Source: Flavobacteriales bacterium TMED123 (GTDB lineage: Bacteria; Bacteroidota; Bacteroidia; Flavobacteriales; BACL11). Taken from it: a stretch of 64,000 nucleotides of DNA. Position 1 is the stretch's first letter, and every line of letters begins with the position of its first letter. The notes under the pieces are model-generated. The model was not told the origin of the DNA. It made no database searches and saw nothing but the letters and a program-made list of their open reading frames with translations. Location: the NCBI GenBank assembly GCA_002170165.1, contig NHFY01000094.1, forward strand, positions 100,486 through 164,485, read 5' to 3'. Shown piece by piece: positions 55,476 through 63,570 of the stretch. A program made the translations under genes and the position numbers.

Positions 55476-56987
55476 TTAATTCAGAAGTAAAATTTCCTCT
55501 ACAATTTCTCGGTTATTACTTAATCTTGGGATTTTATTTTGCCCTCCTAACTTGCCTTTTCCTTCTAGCCATTTATAAAAAGTGTCTTTTTTTAAGCACT
55601 CAATTTCTGGTTTTTGTAATATCAAATTATTTGTTCTTTTTGCCTTGTAGTCGGTATTGTTTTCTTGCAAATAGTGATCTAATTGTTCAGTAAAGTTATC
55701 AAGATTATTTGGCATATTCGTAAATTCTATCAGCCACTGATGTGCTCCAGACTGACCCTTATTAATATAAATTGGTGCTGCTGTAAAATCCTTAATTGTT
55801 GCTGCGGTTTTTTTACAAGCAAAAGACAGTGCATTTTCAGCATTCTCAATTACCAATTCCTCACCAAACGCATTGATAAAACTTTTTGTTCTTCCCACCA
55901 CTTTTATTCTAAATGGTTTTAATGAAGTGAACTTTATAGTATCTCCAATTAAATACCGCCAAAGACCAGCATTTGTGGAAATAATAATGGCGTATGTTTT
56001 ATTCAGCTCCACTGCTTGCAGGCTAATAGCATTTCTGCTTCCGTTATTAAATTCATTTATAGGAATAAATTCATAAAATATACCATAATCCAACATCAAA
56101 AGCAACTCATTGCTATTTGGCTGATCTTGAATTCCAAAATACCCCTCTGAAGCATTATAACTTTCCATATAATTCATTTCATTTGAAGGTACCAGTTTTT
56201 CAAATTGTGTTTTGTAAGGGGTAAAACTCATTCCTCCATGCATATACAATTCTAAGTTTGGCCAAACTTCTAAAATATTAGTTGCTTTTGTTTTTTCCAA
56301 TACTTGGTTTAATACAATTAACATCCATGAGGATGCGCCTGTTAAATTGGTAACATCCTCTGTGATGGATTGCTCTACAATCTTTTCTAGCTTTTCTTCC
56401 CAATTTGGATTTAGAGCTGTTTCTAAATCAGGCGTGCGGTGGATATTTATCCAAAAAGGGAAATTGTCAATCAATAGGGCAGAGAGGTCGCCATCAGTAT
56501 AATCAGCAATAGAATTGCTCTCCATTGATCCTCCAAGCATCAAACCTTTTCCATCAAAAACTGTGGTTTGAGGATTATTATTACAGTAAATAGCAAGCAT
56601 GTCTTTGCCTGCTTTATAATGACAATCTTTTAGTGCATCTTCAGTAAAAGGTATGAATTTACTTTTTGCATTTGTAGTTCCTGAAGATTTTGCAAACCAC
56701 TTTGTCTTCCCAGGCCATAAAATACTGTCTTCTCCATTTCTTAATTTTTTGATGTAGGAAAAAATTTCCTCATAAGTTCTTACAGGAACTTTTTTTCGAA
56801 AATCATCATAAGAATTAATAGATGCAAAATCATACTCTACTCCAAATGCAGTATTTTTTGCTGTTTTTAACAAAATGGATAAAACTTCTTTCTGTACAGC
56901 AATTGGATATTTCAAAAACAAATCAATTTGATGCATGCGTTTTTTTAGCATCCATGAAAGAAAAGAATTTTTGAAAGGCAACTTCAT
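55476..56987 (-). CDS. GH3 auxin-responsive promoter family protein (acyl-adenylating)
   Basis: A protein of 503 residues of the GH3 branch of the ANL adenylating superfamily. It shows FAKSSGTTNAKSKFIPFT (the ATP phosphate loop SSGTT), MNYMESYNASEGYFGIQD (adenine-binding motif), LWRYLIGDTIKF and the late INAFGEELVIENAE. Plant GH3 enzymes couple acids such as jasmonate or auxin to amino acids; bacterial GH3 substrates are unknown. It is divergent from the DUF2797 gene, 40 bp between starts. Confidence 0.92.
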   Translation of the reverse strand: MKLPFKNSFLSWMLKKRMHQIDLFLKYPIAVQKEVLSILLKTAKNTAFGVEYDFASINSYDDFRKKVPVRTYEEIFSYIKKLRNGEDSILWPGKTKWFAKSSGTTNAKSKFIPFTEDALKDCHYKAGKDMLAIYCNNNPQTTVFDGKGLMLGGSMESNSIADYTDGDLSALLIDNFPFWINIHRTPDLETALNPNWEEKLEKIVEQSITEDVTNLTGASSWMLIVLNQVLEKTKATNILEVWPNLELYMHGGMSFTPYKTQFEKLVPSNEMNYMESYNASEGYFGIQDQPNSNELLLMLDYGIFYEFIPINEFNNGSRNAISLQAVELNKTYAIIISTNAGLWRYLIGDTIKFTSLKPFRIKVVGRTKSFINAFGEELVIENAENALSFACKKTAATIKDFTAAPIYINKGQSGAHQWLIEFTNMPNNLDNFTEQLDHYLQENNTDYKAKRTNNLILQKPEIECLKKDTFYKWLEGKGKLGGQNKIPRLSNNREIVEEILLLN

Positions 56988-57027
56988 AAATAATGGCTAC
57001 TTTTATTGCCCTAAATTACAAAAAATT

Positions 57028-57849
57028 ATGTTTCGAGATACGCTTAAAAAAATGGATACAAAGTTGGAGGATGTCGTACAGTACTTTTTAGAAATCCATG
57101 GCAAAAGCATCTTTATGAATGATTTGATAGGTAAGCAGATAAAAATTGAATGGAGTGGAGAAGTAATTTGTGCTTGCAAGAAGAAGATGGGGTCTTTTTA
57201 CAGAAACTCAGGCTTTTGTTATAAGTGTTATTGGGAATCTCCACAAGCATCACAATCTATTTTTAAGCCCGAGCTTTGTACCGCACATCTTGGTATTGAA
57301 GAAAGAGATTTGGAGTGGGAAAAGACCTTTCAATTGGCGCCACATTATGTGTATTTGGCAAATTCTTCAGGAATAAAAGTAGGGATTACAAGAGGTTCAC
57401 AAGGTGTTATAAGATGGATGGATCAAGGAGCAAGTCAAGCCATTTTACTTGCTGAGGTACCTAATAGGCGATTCTCAGGAGATATTGAAGTAGTATTAAA
57501 AAGATATGTAAATGATGTAACAAATTGGCGAAAAATGCTATCAGGAAATCCCAATCGTGTTGATTTAGTAAAAATGAAAGAGGATTTATCTGTTTATGTG
57601 CCAGATGAGCTGAAACAATATATTCTACTTGATAATACAGTAACTGAAATTGCTTACCCTGTAAAACAGTATCCTAAAAAAATAAATAGTGTAAAATTAG
57701 AACGAACTTCCATCATTGAGGGGGAATTAATGGGTATAAAAGGGCAATACCTTATTCTAGATAAAGACAGAGTTTTTAATATCCGTTCTCATGAAGGTTT
57801 TATATCAAAATTCTCTTTTCAGGAAGTAGCACAAGGAAGATTATTTTAG
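57028..57849 (+). CDS. DUF2797 domain protein
   Basis: A protein of 273 residues from ATG at 57028. The longer reading from 56935 would overlap the GH3 gene on the opposite strand and is rejected. It has a putative zinc site: CACKKKMGSFYRNSGFCYKC (four Cys within 20 residues), then CTAHLG. A GIY-YIG-like stretch follows: HYVYLANSSGIKVGITRG, with R and W downstream (VIRWMDQGA). The GIY-YIG-like start suggests a nuclease-type fold, but activity is unproven. Its end overlaps sppA by 4 bp. Confidence 0.85.
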   Translation: MFRDTLKKMDTKLEDVVQYFLEIHGKSIFMNDLIGKQIKIEWSGEVICACKKKMGSFYRNSGFCYKCYWESPQASQSIFKPELCTAHLGIEERDLEWEKTFQLAPHYVYLANSSGIKVGITRGSQGVIRWMDQGASQAILLAEVPNRRFSGDIEVVLKRYVNDVTNWRKMLSGNPNRVDLVKMKEDLSVYVPDELKQYILLDNTVTEIAYPVKQYPKKINSVKLERTSIIEGELMGIKGQYLILDKDRVFNIRSHEGFISKFSFQEVAQGRLF

Positions 57850-59606
57850 TTGATTTCCAATTCAAAAGGCATTCTTGCCTGAATTTTTTCTCCTTTCAAA
57901 ATTTGCTCCACAGATTTAACAAATTTACTGTCTATGCCAAAATATTGAGCAATCTGTTTGCTTTTCTTTCCTGACATTTCTTTTATTAGCACTTCTATTG
58001 GATCTTCTTTTTTTGGTAATGAAACTAGCCTATATTCTTTAATTTCAGCAAGATGAGCAGCAATATCAATTGCTGTTTCCAATCCACCCAAAACATCTAC
58101 TAAGCCTAATTCTTTAGCATCATAACCTGTCCACACTCTACCTTGCCCAATATCATCTACAGCTGCTGTGCTCATATTTCTGCTATCAGATATATGATTG
58201 ATAAAAGTTGCGTAAATATCTTCTATACTTTCCTTAATTTTTGCTTTCTCAAAAGAGGTTAGTGCTCTTAAAACACCCATGTCAGCATATTTGTGTGTAT
58301 TCACAGTGTCAATGGTAATACCCAGTTTATTTTTATAAAATTCTTGGAAATTTGGTATGATGCCAAACACCCCAATTGAACCTGTAATTGTGTTAGGATT
58401 TGCAACAATACTATCAGCAGCACAGGAAATATAATAACCTCCGCTTGCTGCCAAATCTCCCATTGAAACTACAAATGGTTTTTCTGCTTTTGCCAAAATG
58501 CTTTCTCTCCAAATTACATCAGAAGCTAATGCACTTCCTCCAGGAGAATTCACACGCAATACAATTGCTTTTACTCTTTCATCTTCTCTAGCTTCTTTGA
58601 TGGCTGTTGCTGTAGTTTCAGAGCCAATAGTTTGAAGACTTCCTTTACCAGAACTTATCTCACCTGTAGCGTAAATGATTGCAATTTTATCTCGGCTAAT
58701 TTTCCCTTCCTTCTTTAGTTTGGCATTGGTGTATTTTGCAAGCGATATGAAGTTCAACTTTTCAACTTCTCCTAATTTACTTTTTAATTTTTCTTCTAAT
58801 TCATCTTGGTAAATAAGCGCATCTACAAAATTATGTTCTAAACATTTCTTAGCCGAATTTAACTCTAATTTATTAGCTAATTCATCTATTTGGGCTAAAG
58901 TTTTTCCTCTTTGGCTTGCAATTGAATCCAAAATATTATCTGAAATAGTTGTAAGTAATAGTGAGATTTGTTTTCTATTTGCCTTACTCATTTTATCCAG
59001 TACATATGGCTCAATAGCACTTTTGAACTTTCCATGTCTAATAACTTGAGCTTCTATATCTAACTTGTCCAATAGCCCTTTGTAAAACATAATTTGAGCA
59101 GATAATCCTTTTAACTCAAAAATACCTTCAGGATGTAAATAAAGCTCATCCGCAACAGAACTAAGGTAATAGCTTTTCTGGCTGTAATATTCTGCAAAGG
59201 AAATGATAAATTTTCCAGAAGACTTAAAATCCAAGAGTTTGTTTCTGATTTCTTCAACATGTGAAAGCCCTGCACTAATAGCTGACACATTCAAATATAT
59301 GCCTTTTATTCTATCATCTGTCTTTGCTTTCTCAATATTGTCTAAGATTTCTTTTATCTCTATAGGTGTATTCATCTCAGTATTTCCTATTGTCAAATAA
59401 TCTAAAGGGTTGTCAGATGCACGTTCAACAATGGGTTTTGCTAATTTGATTTTCAATATCGAATTTACTTCTACTTTACTTTCATCTTTTTTGTCTAAAG
59501 ATGAAACGGCAACACTTATTACGCCAACAAACAATAAGGCTACTACTACAATTGAAAGCACTATTCCTACTATAGTTGATAAAACATTTTTTAAGAATGA
59601 TTTCAT
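57846..59606 (-). CDS. sppA: Signal peptide peptidase SppA, 67K type
   Basis: A protein of 586 residues with one N-terminal membrane helix (about 11-35) and two S49 protease domains. The Lys of the Ser/Lys dyad is K195 in RHGKFKSAIEP and the Ser is S388 in GDLAASGGYY. It digests signal peptides and small membrane remnants. The length equals the E. coli 67K form. The conserved tandem-domain layout is complete. Confidence 0.95.
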   Translation of the reverse strand: MKSFLKNVLSTIVGIVLSIVVVALLFVGVISVAVSSLDKKDESKVEVNSILKIKLAKPIVERASDNPLDYLTIGNTEMNTPIEIKEILDNIEKAKTDDRIKGIYLNVSAISAGLSHVEEIRNKLLDFKSSGKFIISFAEYYSQKSYYLSSVADELYLHPEGIFELKGLSAQIMFYKGLLDKLDIEAQVIRHGKFKSAIEPYVLDKMSKANRKQISLLLTTISDNILDSIASQRGKTLAQIDELANKLELNSAKKCLEHNFVDALIYQDELEEKLKSKLGEVEKLNFISLAKYTNAKLKKEGKISRDKIAIIYATGEISSGKGSLQTIGSETTATAIKEAREDERVKAIVLRVNSPGGSALASDVIWRESILAKAEKPFVVSMGDLAASGGYYISCAADSIVANPNTITGSIGVFGIIPNFQEFYKNKLGITIDTVNTHKYADMGVLRALTSFEKAKIKESIEDIYATFINHISDSRNMSTAAVDDIGQGRVWTGYDAKELGLVDVLGGLETAIDIAAHLAEIKEYRLVSLPKKEDPIEVLIKEMSGKKSKQIAQYFGIDSKFVKSVEQILKGEKIQARMPFELEIN

Positions 59607-59664
59607 TTTTAAAAGGGATTAATTTTAGTCGGCTAAAATTAATAAATAATCATTTCCTATTGTT

Positions 59665-59672
59665 TATATTTG
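59665..59672 (+). promoter_or_regulatory. -7 element of folK
   Basis: TATATTTG followed by GA, 14 bases before the ATG at 59687. It confirms that the in-frame codons from 59576 are not translated. Confidence 0.6.
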
Positions 59673-59686
59673 GATTTTATATTTTT

Positions 59687-60172
59687 ATGAATACAATCTT
59701 TTTACAATTAGGCTCTAATATGGGAGAGCGAGAAGCGTATTTGCAAACTGCAATTGCACTCATTGCTGAAGAAATTGGATCTATTCAAAAAAGATCAAAG
59801 GTTTATGAAAGTGTGCCTTGGGGAGTAGAAAATCAAAACAATTATTTAAATCAGGTGATTCAAATAAAAAGTGATTTTTCTGCTGAAGATGTTTTAGAAA
59901 AAGTATTACAAATTGAGCATAAAATTGGACGAATAAGAAATGAGAAATGGGGGGAGCGCATCATAGATATCGATATCTTGTTTTTTAATGATTTAATTAT
60001 TGAGAAAGAGGGTATTTGTATCCCACACATTCATTTGCATAATAGAAAATTTGTATTAATTCCCCTTAATGAGATTGGTACTAACTTTATGCATCCCAAA
60101 TACAATAAAACAATTAGCGAGTTGCTAATCAACTGCAAGGATATAGAAAGTGTAGAGGAATATGCAATATAA
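59687..60172 (+). CDS. folK: 2-amino-4-hydroxy-6-hydroxymethyldihydropteridine diphosphokinase
   Basis: A protein of 161 residues that transfers pyrophosphate from ATP to hydroxymethyl-dihydropterin in folate synthesis. It has FLQLGSNMGEREAYLQTA, YESVPWGVENQNNYLNQV and ERIIDIDILFF, with the two Asp that bind Mg2+, and PHIHLHNRKFVLIPLNEI. ATG at 59687 gives the family start. It overlaps the following kinase gene by 11 bp, a folK-dNK link known in the phylum. Confidence 0.95.
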   Translation: MNTIFLQLGSNMGEREAYLQTAIALIAEEIGSIQKRSKVYESVPWGVENQNNYLNQVIQIKSDFSAEDVLEKVLQIEHKIGRIRNEKWGERIIDIDILFFNDLIIEKEGICIPHIHLHNRKFVLIPLNEIGTNFMHPKYNKTISELLINCKDIESVEEYAI

Positions 60173-60791
60173 GTTTATTTGTATTGAAGGTAATATTGGG
60201 GTAGGGAAAACATCCTTGGCTCAAAGAATTTCAGCAGATTTTAATGCGCGCCTTGTTTTAGAGGAATTTGCTAACAATCCTTTTTTACCAAAATTTTACA
60301 AAGAGCCCTCAAAATATGCTTTTCCATTAGAACTGTTTTTTATGGCAGAGCGCTATAAACAAATTAAAGCAATCAATGAACAAGAGTTATTTACTGAATT
60401 TACGGTTTCGGATTATTACTTTGTAAAGTCTAGACTTTTTGCGCAAAACAATTTGTCTACAGATGAGTTACAACTATTTTATCGTTTGTTTGATATTATG
60501 CTTTCCTCACTTCCAAAACCAGATTTACTCATCTATTTGTATGCAGATATTCCTACTTTACAAAAAAATATAAAAAAAAGAGCCCGAACTTATGAGCAAG
60601 ATATTTCAGATGATTACCTTTTAAATATTCAAGAGAAATATTTGGATTTTTTCAGAAAACAGAATGATTTTCCGGTTCTTATTCTAGATATTAGTAATGC
60701 TAATTTTGTGCAGAATAAATCAGAATATCAAAAAATTACGGATGCTTTTAAAAAACGATATTTAGCAGGAATACATAGGATCAGTTTATAA
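60162..60791 (+). CDS. Deoxynucleoside kinase family protein (paralogue 2)
   Basis: A protein of 209 residues with P-loop GNIGVGKTSLAQ and lid KKRARTYEQDISDDYL. The substrate motif differs from paralogue 1: VSDYYFVKSRLFA in place of DRTIYEDAFIFA, so the DR pair is lost and specificity may differ. EEFANNPFLPKFY matches the dNK start. It is coupled to folK by an 11-bp overlap. Its stop converges with the sulfotransferase stop in the palindrome TTATAA. Confidence 0.9.
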   Translation: MQYKFICIEGNIGVGKTSLAQRISADFNARLVLEEFANNPFLPKFYKEPSKYAFPLELFFMAERYKQIKAINEQELFTEFTVSDYYFVKSRLFAQNNLSTDELQLFYRLFDIMLSSLPKPDLLIYLYADIPTLQKNIKKRARTYEQDISDDYLLNIQEKYLDFFRKQNDFPVLILDISNANFVQNKSEYQKITDAFKKRYLAGIHRISL

Positions 60792-61682
60792 CCAGTGCGA
60801 TAAATCTTTTTCAATCAATTTTTCCAATTGTAATATATCTGATTTGAAGTGTTTTTCGGTTAATTTCTTTTTTAAATGTTTGTCTAGCTTCTCTGGCTTT
60901 TCATAAACAGCCTTGAATAGCAATCTTATAGCAGATTGTGGTAAATATTTGCTCAATTGAATATTTGGAAGTAGATTGTAATACCTTATCTTCATTAGAA
61001 TCCAGCCTAACATTCCCTTTGGCTTTCCTGACACATTTGTTTTTCTTGAGGTGTCAGGCTTAAAATTAGCATCAACTTCCAGAAAGCTAAAGAGTTTTTG
61101 AGTGCTTTCCATTGGGCTTTTTACTATATCTTCAAATAGCAGAATTTTAATATTCTCCTTTGGAAAAACCTTAAAATATCTTTGTAGTTGTTCAAAGTAA
61201 AAACCTTTCGATTTGTAATGATAAAGCGGACTCCAATTTGCGATTTTTCTTTCATCTTCCAAATCAAATGTTTTTTCAAAATCATTTTCTGCCTCTTTTC
61301 CAGCTCTTTTAGCGTGTAGAAAATTCGAATATGCCCTTTCCACAGGCTGTCTTAAAACAACTATAATCTTTACATTAGGAATTTCTTTTTTTATTAATTC
61401 TGCCGCTTTTTCATTGTAGATATATGAGGGAGAAGCTTCTCCTATTGCACCTTCAGCTTTTACTTCATCAAATAGTGATTTATACTGCTTAAGAGTAGTG
61501 ATTTTTTTTTTATTTGAACCTTTCACAACATACTTATTATCCTGATGATAATTATTGAAAAACATGGGTTCTTTCACTTTTGGCATAAAAATATCAGGGT
61601 GCTGCTTTAAGTAGGTGTAAATGGAAGTTGTGGCCGCTTTCATTGCACCAATAATTATAAAATTAGGAAGATTTTTTTTCAT
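60786..61682 (-). CDS. PAPS-dependent sulfotransferase
   Basis: A protein of 298 residues. The 5'-phosphosulfate loop is in IIGAMKAATTSIYTYLKQHPD (core GAMKAATTSIY); the 3'-phosphate site is VVLRQPVERAYSNFLH. Heparan N-sulfotransferase-like enzymes share this layout. It has no signal peptide or membrane helix, so it acts in the cytosol, probably on a saccharide or lipid-linked precursor. No PAPS-synthesis or polysaccharide genes are nearby. A hairpin just upstream of its start is the terminator of the 61749 gene. Confidence 0.88.
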   Translation of the reverse strand: MKKNLPNFIIIGAMKAATTSIYTYLKQHPDIFMPKVKEPMFFNNYHQDNKYVVKGSNKKKITTLKQYKSLFDEVKAEGAIGEASPSYIYNEKAAELIKKEIPNVKIIVVLRQPVERAYSNFLHAKRAGKEAENDFEKTFDLEDERKIANWSPLYHYKSKGFYFEQLQRYFKVFPKENIKILLFEDIVKSPMESTQKLFSFLEVDANFKPDTSRKTNVSGKPKGMLGWILMKIRYYNLLPNIQLSKYLPQSAIRLLFKAVYEKPEKLDKHLKKKLTEKHFKSDILQLEKLIEKDLSHWL

Positions 61683-61697
61683 TTTAGCTCAAAAATA

Positions 61698-61725
61698 AAA
61701 GAACCCCAAATATATGAGGTTCTTT
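61698..61725 (-). terminator. Terminator of the OmpA/TPR lipoprotein gene
   Basis: Stem AAAGAACC / GGTTCTTT (61698-61705 with 61718-61725) around a 12-base AT-rich loop. On the minus strand it is followed by TTTTATTTTTG. It lies 24 bp after the stop and just 16 bp upstream of the sulfotransferase start. Confidence 0.75.
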
Positions 61726-61748
61726 CAAAAATATATGTAGGATTGAAT

Positions 61749-63422
61749 TTAATTAATAAGTGCATTAAATTCTTGATTTTCTCTATAATTCAAAAACTCT
61801 AGATCCTTAGCAGCTTCTAATTTAAATGTTGAATCAGTAGCAATGGCTTTTGACAAATTCGTTGTAAGCATTTGTAAATTGGCTGATCGTGCACCAACAA
61901 TGGCATTCAAATAATAGCAAGCAGCAGTATTATCTGTGCAGTTGCTGCTATTGTTTCCATTCAATATTTTTGCAAGAGTAGCGTTGTGCGTGTTTGCATT
62001 TTTAAAGTAACGCTCTGCTTTTGCATATTTTCCTTGACGGATATCCAATATTGCTTGATTTTTTTCACTGGCATTTGCTTGATTGAAAAATTGTTGTGCT
62101 TTTGCTAGATTTCCTTTTCTTCCTGCAATAATTCCATAATTCGTTAAAACATCTGCTTGATTTCCACTTATCTCAAATGCTTTGTCCAACCGATTACTAG
62201 CTTCATTCAAATTGTTTTCAGCAAGATAAATACAAGCAATATTATTATGAGCTCTCCAATCATTATGCAGATTAACAGCAGCATTATAAATTTGTAATTT
62301 CACTTGCTTTTTATCTGTAAGTGTAGCTGCAAATAACAACTCTTTAATATCTAAAGAATCAGGATGAGAAACAGCTAGTGCTGCAATATTCTCATCTGTT
62401 CTTTTTGGTTGATAGCTCAACACACTAATTTGTGCTTTTCTAAGTTGAGGAAGGATATTTTTATCAATGGCATCATAAAGCTCGGCCATATCGCGAATCG
62501 CTTGTTCTCTTTTTTCAGGATCTTGAACCGAATTTACAATGTGTAATACCCTTCTTTTATCTTGCATGTCAGAAGCTTTCATAAGCTTATTGAATCCTTC
62601 CCAATCTTCTCCATAAGATATATTGGTATAAAGCTCTTGATTATTAGCTCCATCTAATTTTAATTTTCTAAGGATTTGCTTTGCGTAACGCACAGTTGAT
62701 TTGTTTCTTCTTTCCGAAACATCATCATTTGCATCTACAGTTCCTTCTGGTGAGGCAAAGGACTTGATTTCAATACTGTGAGTTTTATAGCCCAATTGTG
62801 CGAATTCTTTTAGTTTTTGAATGTCATCATCACTTTTTTCGGAGGTTCTAATCGTACTTTGATTTACCAAAAAGTAAATGGTGGCAAATTCCGATAAGAT
62901 GGTTTCTTTCTCATATCCATGATTTGCTATGGCAATTTCTTCTGTATTTTGCACCCTTTGTGAAGTTGCAATTACGCCTTTTGCAACTGTTACAGTGCCC
63001 AATGCTTCAGCATCATCTTTCAACTTGGCTACTGCTTTTATTTTCAAATCAGCATTCATCATCTCTGAAGAATAAGTAATTTCATCTTTGTAAGTAAAGC
63101 CTCCTCCAGACACATATGGGATTGTAGTTTGTCCGCCATTTGCTTCTTCTCCTTGCAAGGTAATGGTTTTGAAAGTTGTTTCAGAATCCTCACTTTTCAG
63201 AACAGGAGTCAAATCAATTGTAGCGTTTTTATGAAAATATTTTTCAGGAATATTGCCGTCGATTTGTAAAGCAACTTTTCCACCATGTACTTGCAAAATA
63301 GGTGGTGTAACAGTATAAAGTACTGTGTCGTATTTGCTAGTCATTTTTGTTAGCCCACATCCACTTATTAGAAAGGCTAAAAAAACGATGGAAAAAATTT
63401 TGTAAATGCTTGCTGATTTCAT
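61749..63422 (-). CDS. OmpA-domain and TPR-containing lipoprotein
   Basis: A protein of 557 residues. Lipobox FLISGC puts the lipidated Cys at about 22. Residues 30-165 are a beta-sandwich-like N-terminal domain. About 175-260 match an OmpA-like peptidoglycan-binding domain (IYFLVNQSTIR, IKSFASPEGTVDANDDVSERR). Residues 370-510 are TPR-like (AHNNIACIYLAENNLNEASNRL, ADVLTNYGIIAGRKGNL). It should tether the outer membrane to peptidoglycan and present a TPR platform. Similar proteins occur widely in Bacteroidota; no precise role is known to me. It has its own terminator and a 149-bp intergenic region upstream. Confidence 0.85.
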   Translation of the reverse strand: MKSASIYKIFSIVFLAFLISGCGLTKMTSKYDTVLYTVTPPILQVHGGKVALQIDGNIPEKYFHKNATIDLTPVLKSEDSETTFKTITLQGEEANGGQTTIPYVSGGGFTYKDEITYSSEMMNADLKIKAVAKLKDDAEALGTVTVAKGVIATSQRVQNTEEIAIANHGYEKETILSEFATIYFLVNQSTIRTSEKSDDDIQKLKEFAQLGYKTHSIEIKSFASPEGTVDANDDVSERRNKSTVRYAKQILRKLKLDGANNQELYTNISYGEDWEGFNKLMKASDMQDKRRVLHIVNSVQDPEKREQAIRDMAELYDAIDKNILPQLRKAQISVLSYQPKRTDENIAALAVSHPDSLDIKELLFAATLTDKKQVKLQIYNAAVNLHNDWRAHNNIACIYLAENNLNEASNRLDKAFEISGNQADVLTNYGIIAGRKGNLAKAQQFFNQANASEKNQAILDIRQGKYAKAERYFKNANTHNATLAKILNGNNSSNCTDNTAACYYLNAIVGARSANLQMLTTNLSKAIATDSTFKLEAAKDLEFLNYRENQEFNALIN

Positions 63423-63561
63423 GATTAAGATTTTGTTTTTTATATGTTTTAATTTGCCGCAAATATATAAAATACACTAACAGGCAGCCCTCATAATTGT
63501 TTTTTTGTGGACGGAAGTTATTAAAAGATTTTGAAACCAACTTCAAAAGAAATTTTTTCTC

Positions 63562-63569
63562 TAAATTTG
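63562..63569 (+). promoter_or_regulatory. -7 element abutting the start codon of the final gene
   Basis: TAAATTTG ends only 1 base before ATGATG at 63571. If this is the promoter, transcription would start in or just after the first ATG. The mRNA would then be leaderless or translation would use a downstream codon. The nearest TTG is at 63531-63533, spacer 28, longer than usual. Confidence 0.45.
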
Positions 63570-63570
63570 C

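Noticed and set aside
56935-57027. N-terminal extension of the DUF2797 gene
   Set aside because: It would overlap the first codons of the divergent GH3 gene; MFRDTLKK at 57028 is a sounder start.
59576-59686. 37-residue N-terminal extension of folK
   Set aside because: It overlaps the divergent sppA start and contains the TATATTTG box; FolK homologues start at MNTIFLQLGSN.
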